NCBI RefSeq assembly: GCF_947251865.1
Contig: NZ_OX366394.1
Span: 1,054,001-1,118,000 of the forward strand
From: Wolbachia endosymbiont (group B) of Protocalliphora azurea
GTDB taxonomy: Bacteria; Pseudomonadota; Alphaproteobacteria; Rickettsiales; Anaplasmataceae
Length of the DNA: 64,000 nucleotides
Direction: 5' to 3'
The notes beneath the pieces were generated by a model, which made no database searches, was not told where the DNA came from, and worked only from the letters and a program-made list of their open reading frames with translations. Of the stretch, positions 10,041 to 20,554 are shown piece after piece (position 1 is the first letter of the stretch; each line of letters opens with the position of its first letter). The translations under genes and the position numbers were made by a program.

Positions 10041-11348
10041 ATGATATTAGAATATATTTTAGGAACTAAGCAAGTTCATGCAAATGGTGGATTAGCTACT
10101 GAAGAACAGCACATGGAACGTTTTGGTCAGCAAACTCTGGAGCCTAGTCCATCATTGTTAGATCAAGAACAAACTGATGACTGGCATGAGTCCGTTGTTG
10201 AAGACAACAATACTGTTGTTGAAAGTTCTTTTATTCCAGAGAACTCAATTTTAATGAATTTAGCAAATCTGTTAACTGAAAGCGAAAAAGTTTCGATTGA
10301 TGAATTTCATGACAAGATGGAAAGTATAATGAAAGAGTTTCATGAAAATAGATACGAAAGTTCTGCAAAGGTCACTCTAGAAAAGATGGAACGTTTAATA
10401 GATGAACATTTGAAAAGAAAAATAAAGCTAAATTTACGCTGTGATCACTATGAACGTAGTGTGTCGAATTTTATATTTAAAAAAATAATTGACATTGCTA
10501 ATGCTAGCAGTGTTATGCGTATAACTCCTACTACTATATCACGTTATAAGGACAATGGGGAAGAGGCAATAGATGAGTGGGAAGAGGCTTTAGAACCTTT
10601 ATTCAATATTGTCAATAAGCTACTATTAGCAGGTGCAAAAATAGAGTCTGATTTTTACAATGATAGAATGATAGGTGAAACTATGTGGAGAAGTGATGAG
10701 CCTATTTTTACAGAGTGTAAAAAAATTAAGGACAAACTGAAAAGTATCGCATATGAAGGTTTAATAAATAAGAATGAACAAGTTCAAGATGATGATCTGC
10801 AAGTAGAAGTAGATAACAATCTTGTTCTTTTTAGGTGGCCAAAAAACAGTATTGTTGAAGTTGGAAAGGTTATGAATAGTAAGGTGAATGAAAACTTTAG
10901 TATAGAAAGTAGCATCCTACAGATTGGAGAGAGTATAGTAAGAGTTGAAAATATAGGAGGAAAAAGAAATTATACAGATGTCTTAGGAGATAGCATTGAA
11001 ATGTCCTTTACCACTGAAGTAGGCGAGATTAGTATTCATCTGTATCCTAGTGATAGTAATATAATAAAAGTAAAGCTTGATGGAGAGAACCAGGAGAAGT
11101 TTAACAAATTAAAAGATAAATCAAGTCTAGGAGAAAGCTGCTTTTTAGGAGGAAAAAGTGTTCTACAAGCTGTTAACGATAAAGGTTTTGAAAGAAACGG
11201 TAGAATACTTATAGAGTCAGCTGAAACTATTAAACAATCAAATTTTGTAGTGAAAGAATCAGGTGTCCCATCTACTCTTATGAGGCCAATCGATAGTTTA
11301 GACCAGCTGCAAAAGGTGGGAGCTTCGAAAGAAATAGTAGTGTGTTAA
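10041..11348 (+). CDS. Paralogue of the 7741 protein carrying the shared C-terminal module (no clear ankyrins)
   Basis: This 435-residue protein begins at ATG 10041 after GAGGG. Its C-terminal part (~265-400) aligns with the 7741 product: IGESIVRVENIGG, RNYTDV, VGEISIHLYP, GESCFLGGKSVLQAV. The middle region (ESIMKEF...LLAGAKIESDF) corresponds to the helical section of that paralogue, while its ankyrin part is missing. There is no signal peptide. It ends the block of association-module genes before the first IS982. The function is unknown. Conservation of the module in three genes of this window suggests a shared interaction surface. Confidence 0.8.
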   Translation: MILEYILGTKQVHANGGLATEEQHMERFGQQTLEPSPSLLDQEQTDDWHESVVEDNNTVVESSFIPENSILMNLANLLTESEKVSIDEFHDKMESIMKEFHENRYESSAKVTLEKMERLIDEHLKRKIKLNLRCDHYERSVSNFIFKKIIDIANASSVMRITPTTISRYKDNGEEAIDEWEEALEPLFNIVNKLLLAGAKIESDFYNDRMIGETMWRSDEPIFTECKKIKDKLKSIAYEGLINKNEQVQDDDLQVEVDNNLVLFRWPKNSIVEVGKVMNSKVNENFSIESSILQIGESIVRVENIGGKRNYTDVLGDSIEMSFTTEVGEISIHLYPSDSNIIKVKLDGENQEKFNKLKDKSSLGESCFLGGKSVLQAVNDKGFERNGRILIESAETIKQSNFVVKESGVPSTLMRPIDSLDQLQKVGASKEIVVC

Positions 11349-11607
11349 TGAAGTCAACTAAAATTAGTAAACAAAAGAAAGGTCTTGGAGGGTAAAAAAA
11401 TTGATGTATCTTCAAAGTAAGATTTTCTTAGGTATAAACTATACTCTCAAGGTGAGAAGAAATAGTAGGGGGATAAGTGTTGACTTAATAATTTAGAGAT
11501 TCTTCTAAAGAAATTATTTTTCTCTCTTGATGTTTATTCTTTTATAGGTATAGCCTTTTGTGTTTGATTGAATTGACTTTTGTGATACCTACAGAATTTC
11601 CTTTATC

Positions 11608-12563
11608 ACCCCAACTATGGATTAAATAAAGAGATAAAAGTGCAGCTAAGAAGAGGAAAACAGGGTAAGCTCAAGTATTTTATCAATAATTAAGAGGTTA
11701 CCCATGAAGAAAGATATTACAGAACTTTACTGTTGCGTCGAGGATTTTTGTCGCACAGTCGATGATAATTTTGCTAATATGCTCCTATCAAAAGGAAGAA
11801 AACCCACTAGAATAACGGACTTCGGAAATTCTCACCATAATTCTATTATATCATCAATCCCCTTGCAAAAGTTTCAAAGCTTTTTACCTACTTTATCTGC
11901 CACTTTATAAATCTGAGTTTTCTAAATTGCCAACATATGACCGATTTATCGCCCTTAAATCACGGGTTTTATGGATTACTTTTGCAATGGTTCTGCAAAC
12001 AAGCAAAAATGACAGGTATTGCCTACATAGACACTTCTACAATCGCTGTTTGCCACAAAAAAAGAATCTCCAAGAACAAAGTTTTTGATGGTTTGGCAGA
12101 AATTAGTAAGAGCACATATGGTTGGTTTTTTGGCTTTAAATTGCACTTGGTAATTAATGAAATTGGAATCACTTACTCTAACCAAAGGTAACGTTGATGA
12201 CAGAAAACCTGTGCCAACTCTCACTAAAAGACTGACCGGACTTTTGTTTGGAGATAAGGGCTATATAAAGAAAGAGCTCTTTGAGAAACTCTTTGATAGA
12301 GGCCTAAAACTCGTCACTAAAGTAAAAAAAGGTATGAAAAACGTACTCATTTCACTTAAAGAGAAGATTTTACTAAGGAAAAGATCGATTGTTGAGACTG
12401 TTTTCGACTCCTTGAAAAACAAATTTGAGATTGAGCACACAAGACACAGATCGCCAACAAATTTCCTAATTCATGTTTTTTCTGTTCTGATTTCCTATTC
12501 CATGCAGTCGAAAAAGCCCTCTATTTCTATGCCTTTCTTTGCTGGCTAATCCATAGTTGGGGT
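11608..12563 (+). mobile_element. IS982-family insertion sequence, copy 1 (degenerate)
   Basis: Terminal inverted repeats ACCCCAACTATGGATTA (11608-11624) and TAATCCATAGTTGGGGT (12547-12563) bound a transposase pseudogene. Flanking TTTATC occurs on both sides, a plausible target duplication. It lies between the association genes and the 3' end of the phage recombinase. Confidence 0.85.
11704..12549 (+). pseudogene. IS982-family transposase, frameshifted
   Basis: The N-terminal MKKDITELYCCVEDFCR is the usual opening of IS982 transposases. The reading frame then breaks into at least three pieces: 11704-11910, 11937-12191 and ~12170-12549. Recognisable blocks include AYIDTSTIAVCHKKRISKNK, GWFFGFKLHLVIN and TKGNVDDRKPVP...LFGDKGYI. 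Two or more frameshifts make it inactive. Confidence 0.85.
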
Positions 12564-12716
12564 TTTATCAGACCCACCACATGATTCAGCGGGAGAAGGG
12601 CTATCAGGTTCTTACGCAATAACTTTGGAGTTCTGGAATCGTTTCATATGTATGTTTAAGATTATCACTATTTTTATTACATAGTTAAGTATCAGTTCCT
12701 GTAAAACTAGTTTACC

Positions 12717-13061
12717 TTAATTCTTTGTTTTAAAGTATTGGTTTTCTGGCACATAGTCTTTTCCATTGCCTATTGCTTTTGTAAATTGAGATTCTAAGCC
12801 GTAAAACTTCTCCAATTGGTCACTCCATAACATTGGTACTTCTCTTAAATAAGCTAGCTTCAAATCTCTTGGCTGTCTCCCATTTACTATGTCTTCCTTT
12901 ATTTTTGGAGCTAAATAATTTAATCTCAAAATTTGCTGTATACGTCTTGTACCTATATTAATTTTGGCACTCATCTCTTTAACACTTCTATACTTTCCCT
13001 CTTCTAGCTGACGTTTCCATAGGTGAGCTCTCACCACTGCTTTCAGTAGTGCATTATTTGT
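12717..13061 (-). pseudogene. 3' part of the phage WO large serine recombinase, cut off by IS256
   Basis: The - strand frame NNALLKAVVRAHLWKRQLEE...IRQ-type helix-turn-helix...APKIKEDIVNGRQPRDLKL is the C-terminal end typical of WO integrases. It is the continuation of the frame at 15744-16962: an IS256 pair sits exactly between them, and joining across the approximate 8-bp target repeat (TTATTTGT/TTATTTTT) restores one frame. With the 5' part it makes a recombinase of roughly 520 residues. It has no start of its own. Confidence 0.8.
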
Positions 13062-13381
13062 GGGAACGTTCAAAAAAGTGTGTCAAGCCGCATTTTTAGT
13101 TCAACTCAATTTTCAATCTATCTGGAAAGAAAATATCAAGTTGAGACATAGTTAAAGCCCAATTAGGGAGAGCCATAATCCACCTTTGCTCTACCTTTTT
13201 TATAGCACAATATACCTGTTTGTACAAGGCATTTGTACTAGTAAATGAACCCTTAGTTTTAGTAAATTTCCTGATTTGTCTATGCAACCCCTCAATTGGA
13301 TTAGTGGTGTAAATCAGCTTCCTAACTGGCCCAGAATACTTAAAATAACTGGATAAGTTTTCCCAATTGTTCTGCCAGGAT

Positions 13382-14718
13382 GGGAATGTTCAAAAAAGTG
13401 TGTCAAACCGAAAAAAAAGTAATAAATTGATATAAAAAATGGAGGTTTGATATGAGTCAAGCAAATAGAACTACTGGTTTGGTAGATTATAAAGAATTAG
13501 AAACAAATATCCTGTCATCTATACGAGAAGGAAGACCATTGACAGGAAGAGATGGAGCATTAACACCGTTTATAAAAAGGCTGCTAGAGGCAAGTCTGGA
13601 AGGTGAAATAGAAAGCCACATGTCAGCTAAAAGTGAAGAAAATAACCGAAGAAATGGAAGGAATGCAAAAACTTTACGTACAAGTTCAGGCTCATTTGAA
13701 CTATTAACACCAAGAGACAGAGAAGGAAGCTTTGAACCGCAAATAGTCAAAAAAAGGCAAACAAGCCTACATCCAGAACTTGAAGCAAAGGTCTTAAGTA
13801 CATACGCCAGTGGCATGGGATACAGAGACATAGCTTCACACGTTGAGGAAATATATGACCATAAAATATCAGCAGCAGAGATATCCAATATTACTGATAA
13901 ACTGCTACCAATAATCAATGAATGGCGCAGCCGTCCATTGCAATCAGTGTATCCAATAGTGTTCATGGATGGCATGTTTTTTAAGGTCAAGGAGGACGGA
14001 CATTGCGTAAGTAAATGCATGTATAATATATTGGGTATAAATCAAAATGGCAGAAAAGAAGTATTAGGTTTTTATCTGGCTGAAAGTGAGGGAGCTAACT
14101 TCTGGTTGGGAGTTTTAAATGACCTCAAAGAAAGAGGAGTAGAAGATATTCTGATTGCATGTGTAGATGGGCTAAAAAGCTTTCCTGCAGCCATCAACAG
14201 TGTATTTCCCAGTGCAGAAGTGCAGCTATGTATAGTACACCAAATAAGAAATTCTCTGAAATATGTATCCAGTAAAGATGTAAAAGTTTTCATGAATGAT
14301 CTGAAAAAAATATATCGTGCTTCAAGTAAAGAAATTGCTGAGAATTATCTGCTTGAGCTGGAAGAAAAATGGGGAGAAAAGTATCCTTTAGTTATAAAAT
14401 CCTGGCAGAACAATTGGGAAAACTTATCCAGTTATTTTAAGTATTCTGGGCCAGTTAGGAAGCTGATTTACACCACTAATCCAATTGAGGGGTTGCATAG
14501 ACAAATCAGGAAATTTACTAAAACTAAGGGTTCATTTACTAGTACAAATGCCTTGTACAAACAGGTATATTGTGCTATAAAAAAGGTAGAGCAAAGGTGG
14601 ATTATGGCTCTCCCTAATTGGGCTTTAACTATGTCTCAACTTGATATTTTCTTTCCAGATAGATTGAAAATTGAGTTGAACTAAAAATGCGGCTTGACAC
14701 ACTTTTTTGAACGTTCCC
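13382..14718 (+). mobile_element. IS256-family element (inner copy, intact)
   Basis: This 1337-bp element has near-perfect ends GGGAATGTTCAAAAAAGTGT / inverted ACACTTTTTTGAACGTTCCC and a perfect 8-bp target duplication GCCAGGAT (13374-13381 and 14719-14726). It is the same length as, and apparently identical to, the copy at 46468-47804, suggesting recent activity. Confidence 0.95.
13452..14684 (+). CDS. IS256-family transposase (intact)
   Basis: This 410-residue protein starts at ATG 13452 after GGAGG. The family's DDE residues are visible: the first Asp in VFMDGMFFKV, the second in CVDGLKSFP, and the Glu in TTNPIEGLHRQIRKF. Length and domain order (N-terminal DNA-binding region, MULE-like catalytic core) are normal for IS256. 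The sequence is identical to the copy at 46538-47770, so both are probably functional. Confidence 0.96.
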   Translation: MSQANRTTGLVDYKELETNILSSIREGRPLTGRDGALTPFIKRLLEASLEGEIESHMSAKSEENNRRNGRNAKTLRTSSGSFELLTPRDREGSFEPQIVKKRQTSLHPELEAKVLSTYASGMGYRDIASHVEEIYDHKISAAEISNITDKLLPIINEWRSRPLQSVYPIVFMDGMFFKVKEDGHCVSKCMYNILGINQNGRKEVLGFYLAESEGANFWLGVLNDLKERGVEDILIACVDGLKSFPAAINSVFPSAEVQLCIVHQIRNSLKYVSSKDVKVFMNDLKKIYRASSKEIAENYLLELEEKWGEKYPLVIKSWQNNWENLSSYFKYSGPVRKLIYTTNPIEGLHRQIRKFTKTKGSFTSTNALYKQVYCAIKKVEQRWIMALPNWALTMSQLDIFFPDRLKIELN

Positions 14719-15743
14719 GCCAGGATTTTATAACTAAAGGATACTTTTCTCCCCATTTTTCTTCCAGCTCAAGCAGATAATTCTCAGCAATTTCTTTACT
14801 TGAAGCACGATATATTTTTTTCAGATCATTCATGAAAACTTTTACATCTTTACTGGATACATATTTCAGAGAATTTCTTATTTGGTGTACTATACATAGC
14901 TGCACTTCTGCACTGGGAAATACACTGTTGATGGCTGCAGGAAAGCTTTTTAGCCCATCTACACATGCAATCAGAATATCTTCTACTCCTCTTTCTTTGA
15001 GGTCATTTAAAACTCCCAACCAGAAGTTAGCTCCCTCACTTTCAGCCAGATAAAAACCTAATACTTCTTTTCTGCCATTTTGATTTATACCCAATATATT
15101 ATACATGCATTTACTTACGCAATGTCCGTCCTCCTTGACCTTAAAAAACATGCCATCCATGAACACTATTGGATACACTGATTGCAATGGACGGCTGCGC
15201 CATTCATTGATTATTGGTAGCAGTTTATCAGTAATATTGGATATCTCTGCTGCTGATATTTTATGGTCATATATTTCCTCAACGTGTGAAGCTATGTCTC
15301 TGTATCCCATGCCACTGGCGTATGTACTTAAGACCTTTGCTTCAAGTTCTGGATGTAGGCTTGTTTGCCTTTTTTTGACTATTTGCGGTTCAAAGCTTCC
15401 TTCTCTGTCTCTTGGTGTTAATAGTTCAAATGAGCCTGAACTTGTACGTAAAGTTTTTGCATTCCTTCCATTTCTTCGGTTATTTTCTTCACTTTTAGCT
15501 GACATGTGGCTTTCTATTTCACCTTCCAGACTTGCCTCTAGCAGCCTTTTTATAAACGGTGTTAATGCTCCATCTCTTCCTGTCAATGGTCTTCCTTCTC
15601 GTATAGATGACAGGATATTTGTTTCTAATTCTTTATAATCTACCAAACCAGTAGTTCTATTTGCTTGACTCATATCAAACCTCCATTTTTTATATCAATT
15701 TATTACTTTTTTTTCGGTTTGACACACTTTTTTGAACATTCCC

Positions 15744-16962
15744 TTATTTTTTTCCCTTCTGGCTCTACTACTGTGCATTTATTTCCTTTCTTTTTTATTG
15801 GTATAAATGTTTCCTCTGACTCAGAATGTACCTCTATTCCATCTTCTCTTATCATTACTCCCTTTATTAACTTTTTCACTACTTCTTTCTGCTTTCCAAA
15901 ACTTAAATTTTCCCATTTTTCTTCGGTCTTTTCTCTCCAATTTTCATATATCTGCTCCGCTTTCCTCATCACTTCTTTTTCTACTTCTCCTGCTATTACA
16001 TTTCGGTTTTCTGATTCACAACCTTTTCCCCTTAAATGATTGTTGCATACGTAATATCGATATCTCTTATTCTCCTTTTTTGCATATGTCAGTGTCATAT
16101 TCACATCACAGCTCTTGCACTTAATTATTCCCCTAAGCAGTGCTTCCTCATATTTTGCTTTTCTATATGGTTGATTCCTTATCAATTCCTGCGCTTTTTG
16201 CCACTTTTCTTCTTCTATTATTGCTTCATGCTTTCCCTCATACTCTTTTTCATAATGTTTGATTTTTCCCATATATATTGGATTTGTTATTATTCTCCTT
16301 ACCGTCGCTTTTTTAAAGATATCTGATTTTGTCCGGTATCCTTGACTATTTAACTCCCTTGCCAATTCTGCCATTGATTTTAGCTCCAAATATCTTTCAA
16401 ATATGTGCCCTACTATTTTTGCTTCTTTTTCATTTATTATTAATTCTTTATCTTTTACATCATACCCAAGCGGTAAAGTTCCACCCATCCATAATCCCTG
16501 CTCTTTTGATGTTGCTATTTTATTTTTTACCCTTTCTACAATCATCTCTCTTTCTAGCTGTGCTGCTCCTGATAACACTGTTTGTACAAACTTTCCCATT
16601 GGCGTATTATTATCAAATATCTGCGTTACTGCTACAAAATTTACTCGGTGCCTTCTAAAAAATGATGTTACTTCAATGCTGTCTTTTGTCTCCCTTGATA
16701 GCCTATCCAGAGTATACACTACCACACAATCTACTTCTCCTCCTTTAACATCTTCAAATAATTCCTTTATTGCTGGTCTTTCTAAATTCTTTCCTGAGAA
16801 ACCTCCATCATCGTACCTTTTGGCCAATACTACCCAACCCTCTCTGCTCTTTATGTACTTTTCACATGCTACTCGCTGCGCATCTAAACTGTTAAACTTT
16901 TGTTCTAGACCGTCTTCATTTGACTTTCTCGTATATATCGTGCATCTTACTTCTTTTAGCAT
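15744..16962 (-). pseudogene. Phage WO large serine recombinase (integrase), 5' part, truncated by IS256
   Basis: Starting from ATG 16962 (GGAAG upstream), ~400 residues of a large serine recombinase are intact. The catalytic Ser is in YTRKSNEDG, followed by VVYTLDRLSRE, the GGTLPLGYD recombinase domain, and a zinc-ribbon (CKSCDVNM...CNNHLRGKGCES). Translation then runs into the IS256 end (RECSKKCVKPKKK) and stops at 15703. This enzyme integrates and excises WO by attP x attB recombination (known for the phage). The genuine C-terminus is at 12717-13061. It is the last gene of a tightly coupled - strand set with the DUF2924 and two ankyrin genes. The insertion probably locks the prophage in place. 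Confidence 0.92.
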
Positions 16963-16964
16963 TT

Positions 16965-17387
16965 TCAACTTCCATTTTTATCACGCATTCCAAATAATAA
17001 AGGTCCGTTGTAACTCATTCCCATTATTTTTCCGGCTACTGCTGACAATGATGTGAAAAATTCTTCTCGGTAGATTAAACCCTTGTCTGTTACCATTACC
17101 GCATGTGTTTCTTCCCCTCTCTCTAATATTAGCTCTGTTCCTGCTACTGGCAATTTGTCACTACTTATTCTTTTTCCCTTCTCTAGTCGATCTGCCAGAT
17201 ACTCTAGTCTTTTTGACCCTTTTCTTGACATTTTTCCATATGCTTCCTCCTGCATTCTATATGATAGTCTTGGTATCAGATATTTCTTTGAATGTTTAGG
17301 TGCCTCTTCCCCATATACCTTCTTCCATATTTTTCTCAGTTCTGATAACGATTTTCTCTCTAATAACAACACTTCCTTTTCTACCAT
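16965..17387 (-). CDS. DUF2924-domain protein of the WO recombinase module
   Basis: About 140 residues, basic, with ELRKIWKKVYGEEAPKHSKKYLIPRLSYRMQ, the core of DUF2924. It is almost always found beside the serine recombinase in WO and related prophages and may assist recombination, but no activity is established. I prefer ATG 17387 (AGGAAG just upstream) over the TTG at 17408 that overlaps the upstream stop. Its stop overlaps the recombinase start region (TTGA), indicating translational coupling. Confidence 0.88.
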   Translation of the reverse strand: MVEKEVLLLERKSLSELRKIWKKVYGEEAPKHSKKYLIPRLSYRMQEEAYGKMSRKGSKRLEYLADRLEKGKRISSDKLPVAGTELILERGEETHAVMVTDKGLIYREEFFTSLSAVAGKIMGMSYNGPLLFGMRDKNGS

Positions 17388-17404
17388 TTTCTTCCTTTTC
17401 TCAA

Positions 17405-17974
17405 TCAACTTCCATAACCTTCTACTAATTCTCTCATGATCTCTTCGCTATTTCCCATATATGCCAAATCTATCGGTGTATATCCTTTATCATCTTTCTC
17501 ATTTACATCTCCCCTGGCTTCTAATATTGCTCTTACGTTCTTTATCTCCCTCATAAATACTGCTCCGTGTAGTGGCGTCCTTCCTATATAATTTCTAGTA
17601 TTTACATCTGATCCTGCTTTTATTAGCTCCCTTACCGTTTTTTCACAGCTCATCATGCTTGCACAATGTAATGCCGTATATCCTCCATCATTTTTAGCAT
17701 TTACTTCTCCTCCTCCTTTTATCAGTGCCTTAATATTTTCTACCTTTCCCAGAAATGCTGCTAGGTGTAACGGTGTATCTCCGCTATTATTTTCTATATT
17801 TATTTCTGCTCCCCTTTCTATCAGTAACTTGACTACTTTTTCATCAGAGAATTGTGCTGCTAGATGCAATACTGTATTACCACCTTCGTCTTTTTCATTT
17901 ATTACATAAAATGAATTCTTCTTTAATTTTTCCAATCTCTTATTTAAATTGAACATCTTAGTTACCCCACCCAT
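17405..17974 (-). CDS. Ankyrin-repeat protein of the recombinase module (short)
   Basis: This 189-residue protein is nearly all ankyrin repeats: four to five units with the GNTVLHLAAQ, GDTPLHLAAFLGK, GYTALHCASM, GRTPLHGAVFM and GYTPIDLAYMG signatures. It has no signal peptide. Its ATG follows the upstream ankyrin gene's TAA directly (TAAATG), and its TGA overlaps the next gene, so all four module genes are probably one transcript. It is likely a protein-binding adaptor; the partner is unknown. Confidence 0.9.
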   Translation of the reverse strand: MGGVTKMFNLNKRLEKLKKNSFYVINEKDEGGNTVLHLAAQFSDEKVVKLLIERGAEINIENNSGDTPLHLAAFLGKVENIKALIKGGGEVNAKNDGGYTALHCASMMSCEKTVRELIKAGSDVNTRNYIGRTPLHGAVFMREIKNVRAILEARGDVNEKDDKGYTPIDLAYMGNSEEIMRELVEGYGS

Positions 17975-18721
17975 TTACCACCTTAAGTCTGTCTCATTAA
18001 TCATTTCATTCACTTGGCTTATTATCTTGCTTGCTAAATTTTGACATTCCTCCTTTATTAGTGATTTGTCTCTTTTCCTTATTTCTCCTATCTCTATTAT
18101 TTTTAGCTCCGGCATGTAGCTTCCATTCAACATGTCTGCTATTTCTCCCACTAGCCCCTCTATTCCATAGCAGGTCAGTTCTCTACTTTTTGTTATTCCT
18201 CCTTTTTCTCTCAAAAATTTACTCGCCTTTTCACTCTCTTTGCTATCACATAGACGATACTTTTCACTTTCCCATATGTAATACATTGGCGTTGCTCCGT
18301 ACTTATTCAGTTGATTAACTTCAGCTCCAGCCTTTACCAGCTCTTTTATTATTTCAACTCCTGCTCCTCCTATTTTGCACGCAGAGTGCAGTGGCGTACA
18401 TCCAGTGACATATTGAGTGGCATTTACTTCTGCTCCCGACCTTAGCAGCACTTTTACATTTTCTAAACTTTTTGCGAATACTGCACAGTGCAGAGGTGTA
18501 TAACCATTTTTGTCTCTTGCATTAACCTCTGCTCCTTTTTTTATTAATAACCTTACTGTTTTGTAATCAGAGATTTCTACTGCTTGATGCAAGATCGTCT
18601 CTCCTTCTTCATTTCTTTTATTAATGTTTTTAAACCCGTTACTTGATACTTCTTTAAAAAACTTACTCTTGCTAAAACTCATTTCATACCTCACAAAATT
18701 AGCTTTTCTAGCGCCAGACAA
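17975..18721 (-). CDS. Ankyrin-repeat protein of the recombinase module (long)
   Basis: This 248-residue protein heads the - strand recombinase operon. Ankyrin units occupy ~35-165 (GETILHQAVEIS, GYTPLHCAVFA, GCTPLHSACKIG, GATPMYYIWES), followed by a non-ankyrin C-terminal ~80 residues with helix-rich, charged sequence (EIGEIRKRDKSLIKEECQN). The start at 18721 has no strong ribosome site, and a downstream Met (MSFSKSKFF, ~18682) is an alternative. The role is unknown; such pairs are conserved beside WO integrases. Confidence 0.88.
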   Translation of the reverse strand: MSGARKANFVRYEMSFSKSKFFKEVSSNGFKNINKRNEEGETILHQAVEISDYKTVRLLIKKGAEVNARDKNGYTPLHCAVFAKSLENVKVLLRSGAEVNATQYVTGCTPLHSACKIGGAGVEIIKELVKAGAEVNQLNKYGATPMYYIWESEKYRLCDSKESEKASKFLREKGGITKSRELTCYGIEGLVGEIADMLNGSYMPELKIIEIGEIRKRDKSLIKEECQNLASKIISQVNEMINETDLRW

Positions 18722-18944
18722 ATTTCTTATATTTACCTGCTGCTATTCAAGTCATGTCCTTTTTAGCATGAGAAAGCAAGTCCTTTTCTTTTTATTTCAT
18801 ACATTTTAACCTATTATTAATATAATATATGAGGATCTAAATATAAGTACTTAACTTATTATAGATACAACTTGACTACTTTTCCAACTTCTGTGCAAAT
18901 GTCGATGTTCGTGCCATTTCAGTACTCCTGGGTAAAATACTAAA

Positions 18945-19879
18945 ACCCCAGTTATGGATTAACCAAGGCAATAAAACTTAGAAATAGAAGGCTTTTTTGA
19001 CTGCATGGAATATGAAATTAATGTAGAAAAAATATGTACCAGAAAATTTATTGGCGATCTGTGCCGAAGCTCAAATTTATTTTTTAAACAACCAAAGACT
19101 GTCTCAATAATCGACCTTTTTCTCAATAAAATCTTCTCTTTTAGTGAGACTAGTGCGTTTTTCATGCCTTTTTTCACTTTAGTGACAAGCTTTAAACCTC
19201 TATCGAAGAGTTCCTCAAAGAGCTCCTTCTTGATATAGCCTTTATCTCCGAACAAAAGTCCTGTCAGTCTTTTAGTTATAGTTGGCACAGGTTTTCTGTC
19301 ATCAACGTTACCTTTGGTTAGAGTAAGTGATTCCAATTTCGTTAATCACCAAGTGCAATTTAAAGCCAAAAAACCAACCACACGTGCTCTTACCAATTTC
19401 TGCTAAACCATCAAAAACTTTGTTCCTAGAGATTCTTTTTTTGTGGCAAACGGCAATCGTAGAAGTGTCAATGTAGGAAGATTTTCGCTTGTTCGCAGAA
19501 CCATTGAAGAAGTAATCCGTAAAACTCTCGGCTTTAAGGCAATAAATCTGTGATATGAAGGCATCTTTGAAAATTCTGATCTATAGAGTAACTTAAGGTA
19601 ACAAAGATAAAAAGCCTTGAAGTTTTTACATGGCGATTGGTGGTATAACAGGATTATGGTTAGTATTTCTGAGTGCGCTATTTCTGGTTGGTTTTTTGCC
19701 ATTTGATAAGAACTTATTTGCAAAATTTTCATCTACTACACGACAAAAATCCTCGACGCAGCAGTAAAATATCTTTCTTCATGGGTAACCTCTTAAATTA
19801 TTGCTAAAATACTTGAGTTTACCCTATTTCCCTCTTTATTAATTCTACTTTTATCTGTTTTCTAATCCATAACTGGGGT
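18945..19879 (-). mobile_element. IS982-family insertion sequence, copy 2 (degenerate)
   Basis: The ends ACCCCAGTTATGGATTA (18945-18961) and TAATCCATAACTGGGGT (19863-19879) bound a broken - strand transposase. Unlike copy 1, the flanks show no obvious target duplication, suggesting rearrangement. Together the two copies flank the whole recombinase module in opposite orientation. Confidence 0.85.
18959..19782 (-). pseudogene. IS982-family transposase, frameshifted
   Basis: The frame begins at ATG 19782 (MKKDILLRR-like start, with an early stop/frameshift) and continues in pieces to 18959. The C-terminal piece is clear: LTLTKGNVDDRKPVPTITKR, LLFGDKGYIKKELF, LVTKVKKGMKNAL, KRSIIETVFGCLKNKFEL. 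The same family as copy 1, with independent lesions. Confidence 0.8.
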
Positions 19880-19887
19880 TCTTAGAG

Positions 19888-20328
19888 CAATACAAGATAG
19901 TATAGCAAAACTCTCTAAACACTATAACCTCAACTCCAAAACTATTGTTAAGTGGAAAAAACGCTCATTCACTAAAGATGCTCAAACCATTCAATGCACC
20001 ATAATTATGCTTTCAAACATATATTTGATCATGTTTATGAAGAAAATAATATCGAACATCGCTTAACAAAAGTCAGCCACCAGTCAACTAATGGGCAGGT
20101 TGAGCTTATTGAATAGAACACAATTCAACAGTCAAGAAATATTACTATAAGTCACATCAACAACTTAAAGAGCATCTCTATAACTTCGTTATAGCCTATC
20201 ACTATGCGAAAAGACTTAAAACTCTCAAGGGTTTAAACACCTTTTGAATTCATATGTACAAAGTGGACAAAATCTCCAGAGTTGTTTATAGTTAATCCAT
20301 GCCATCATATTCTGGGGCCATACATCTA
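19888..20328 (+). pseudogene. IS481-family transposase remnant (internally deleted)
   Basis: The first block, IQDSIAKLSKHYNLNSKTIV KWKKR, is the N-terminal HTH of IS481. After a deletion, the sequence resumes with HIFDHVYEENNIEHRLTKVS, HQSTNGQVE, then (frameshifted) KSHQQLKEHLYNFVIAYHYA, KRLKTLKGL and NPCHHILGPYI, the usual C-terminal end. Several stops and shifts are present and no inverted repeats were found. Confidence 0.75.
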
Positions 20329-20554
20329 AAAGGTTTAATATATTTTGCTCTATGGTTATCTTTTTAGATTCCTTGTCTATCCTATTCTGCCAATCTCCTG
20401 AACGGATACAAAAATAGTAATATCCTACATGCCTTGAAGCAGTTAATACATGTAAAGAGGCAAGCTCATCATGCAACTCAACCCACATAGACAAGGTTAA
20501 CTGAAAAAATCAAGAACAGAAACAACAAGACCTCTCTTCACAATAAGTGATATT

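Larger units (their letters stand above)
13096..15673 (-). pseudogene. IS256 transposase of the outer copy, interrupted by the inner IS256
   Basis: The N-terminal ~315 residues (15673 down to ~14727, ending KYPLVIKSW) and the C-terminal ~95 residues (~13381 down to 13096, starting WQNNWENLSSYF) are identical to the intact IS256 transposase elsewhere in the window. The duplicated target GCCAGGAT at each side of the inner element shows a simple insertion. The gene is dead. Confidence 0.92.
13062..15743 (-). mobile_element. IS256-family element (outer copy, - strand) containing a second IS256
   Basis: The ends GGGAACGTTCAAAAAAGTGT (from 13062) and its inverted partner ending at 15743 bound an IS256 copy in - orientation. 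It is inserted in the phage recombinase gene, with flanking TTATTTGT and TTATTTTT (8 bp, one mismatch). The copy is split at 13374-13381/14719-14726 by a second IS256. Confidence 0.9.

Noticed and set aside
11976..12224. Antisense frames inside IS982
   Set aside because: They are shadows of the degenerate transposase and differ between the two copies.
13487..14020. Long antisense open frames (177 and 73 codons) opposite the IS256 transposases
   Set aside because: They recur in every IS256 copy as exact shadows of the transposase codons and lack ribosome sites.
16403..17056. A 217-codon + strand frame opposite the recombinase
   Set aside because: It is antisense to a clear recombinase/DUF2924 coding region.
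20225..20494. An 89-codon - strand frame
   Set aside because: Its 3' half is antisense to the IS481 C-terminal remnant (NPCHHILGPYI), and it matches no family I know.
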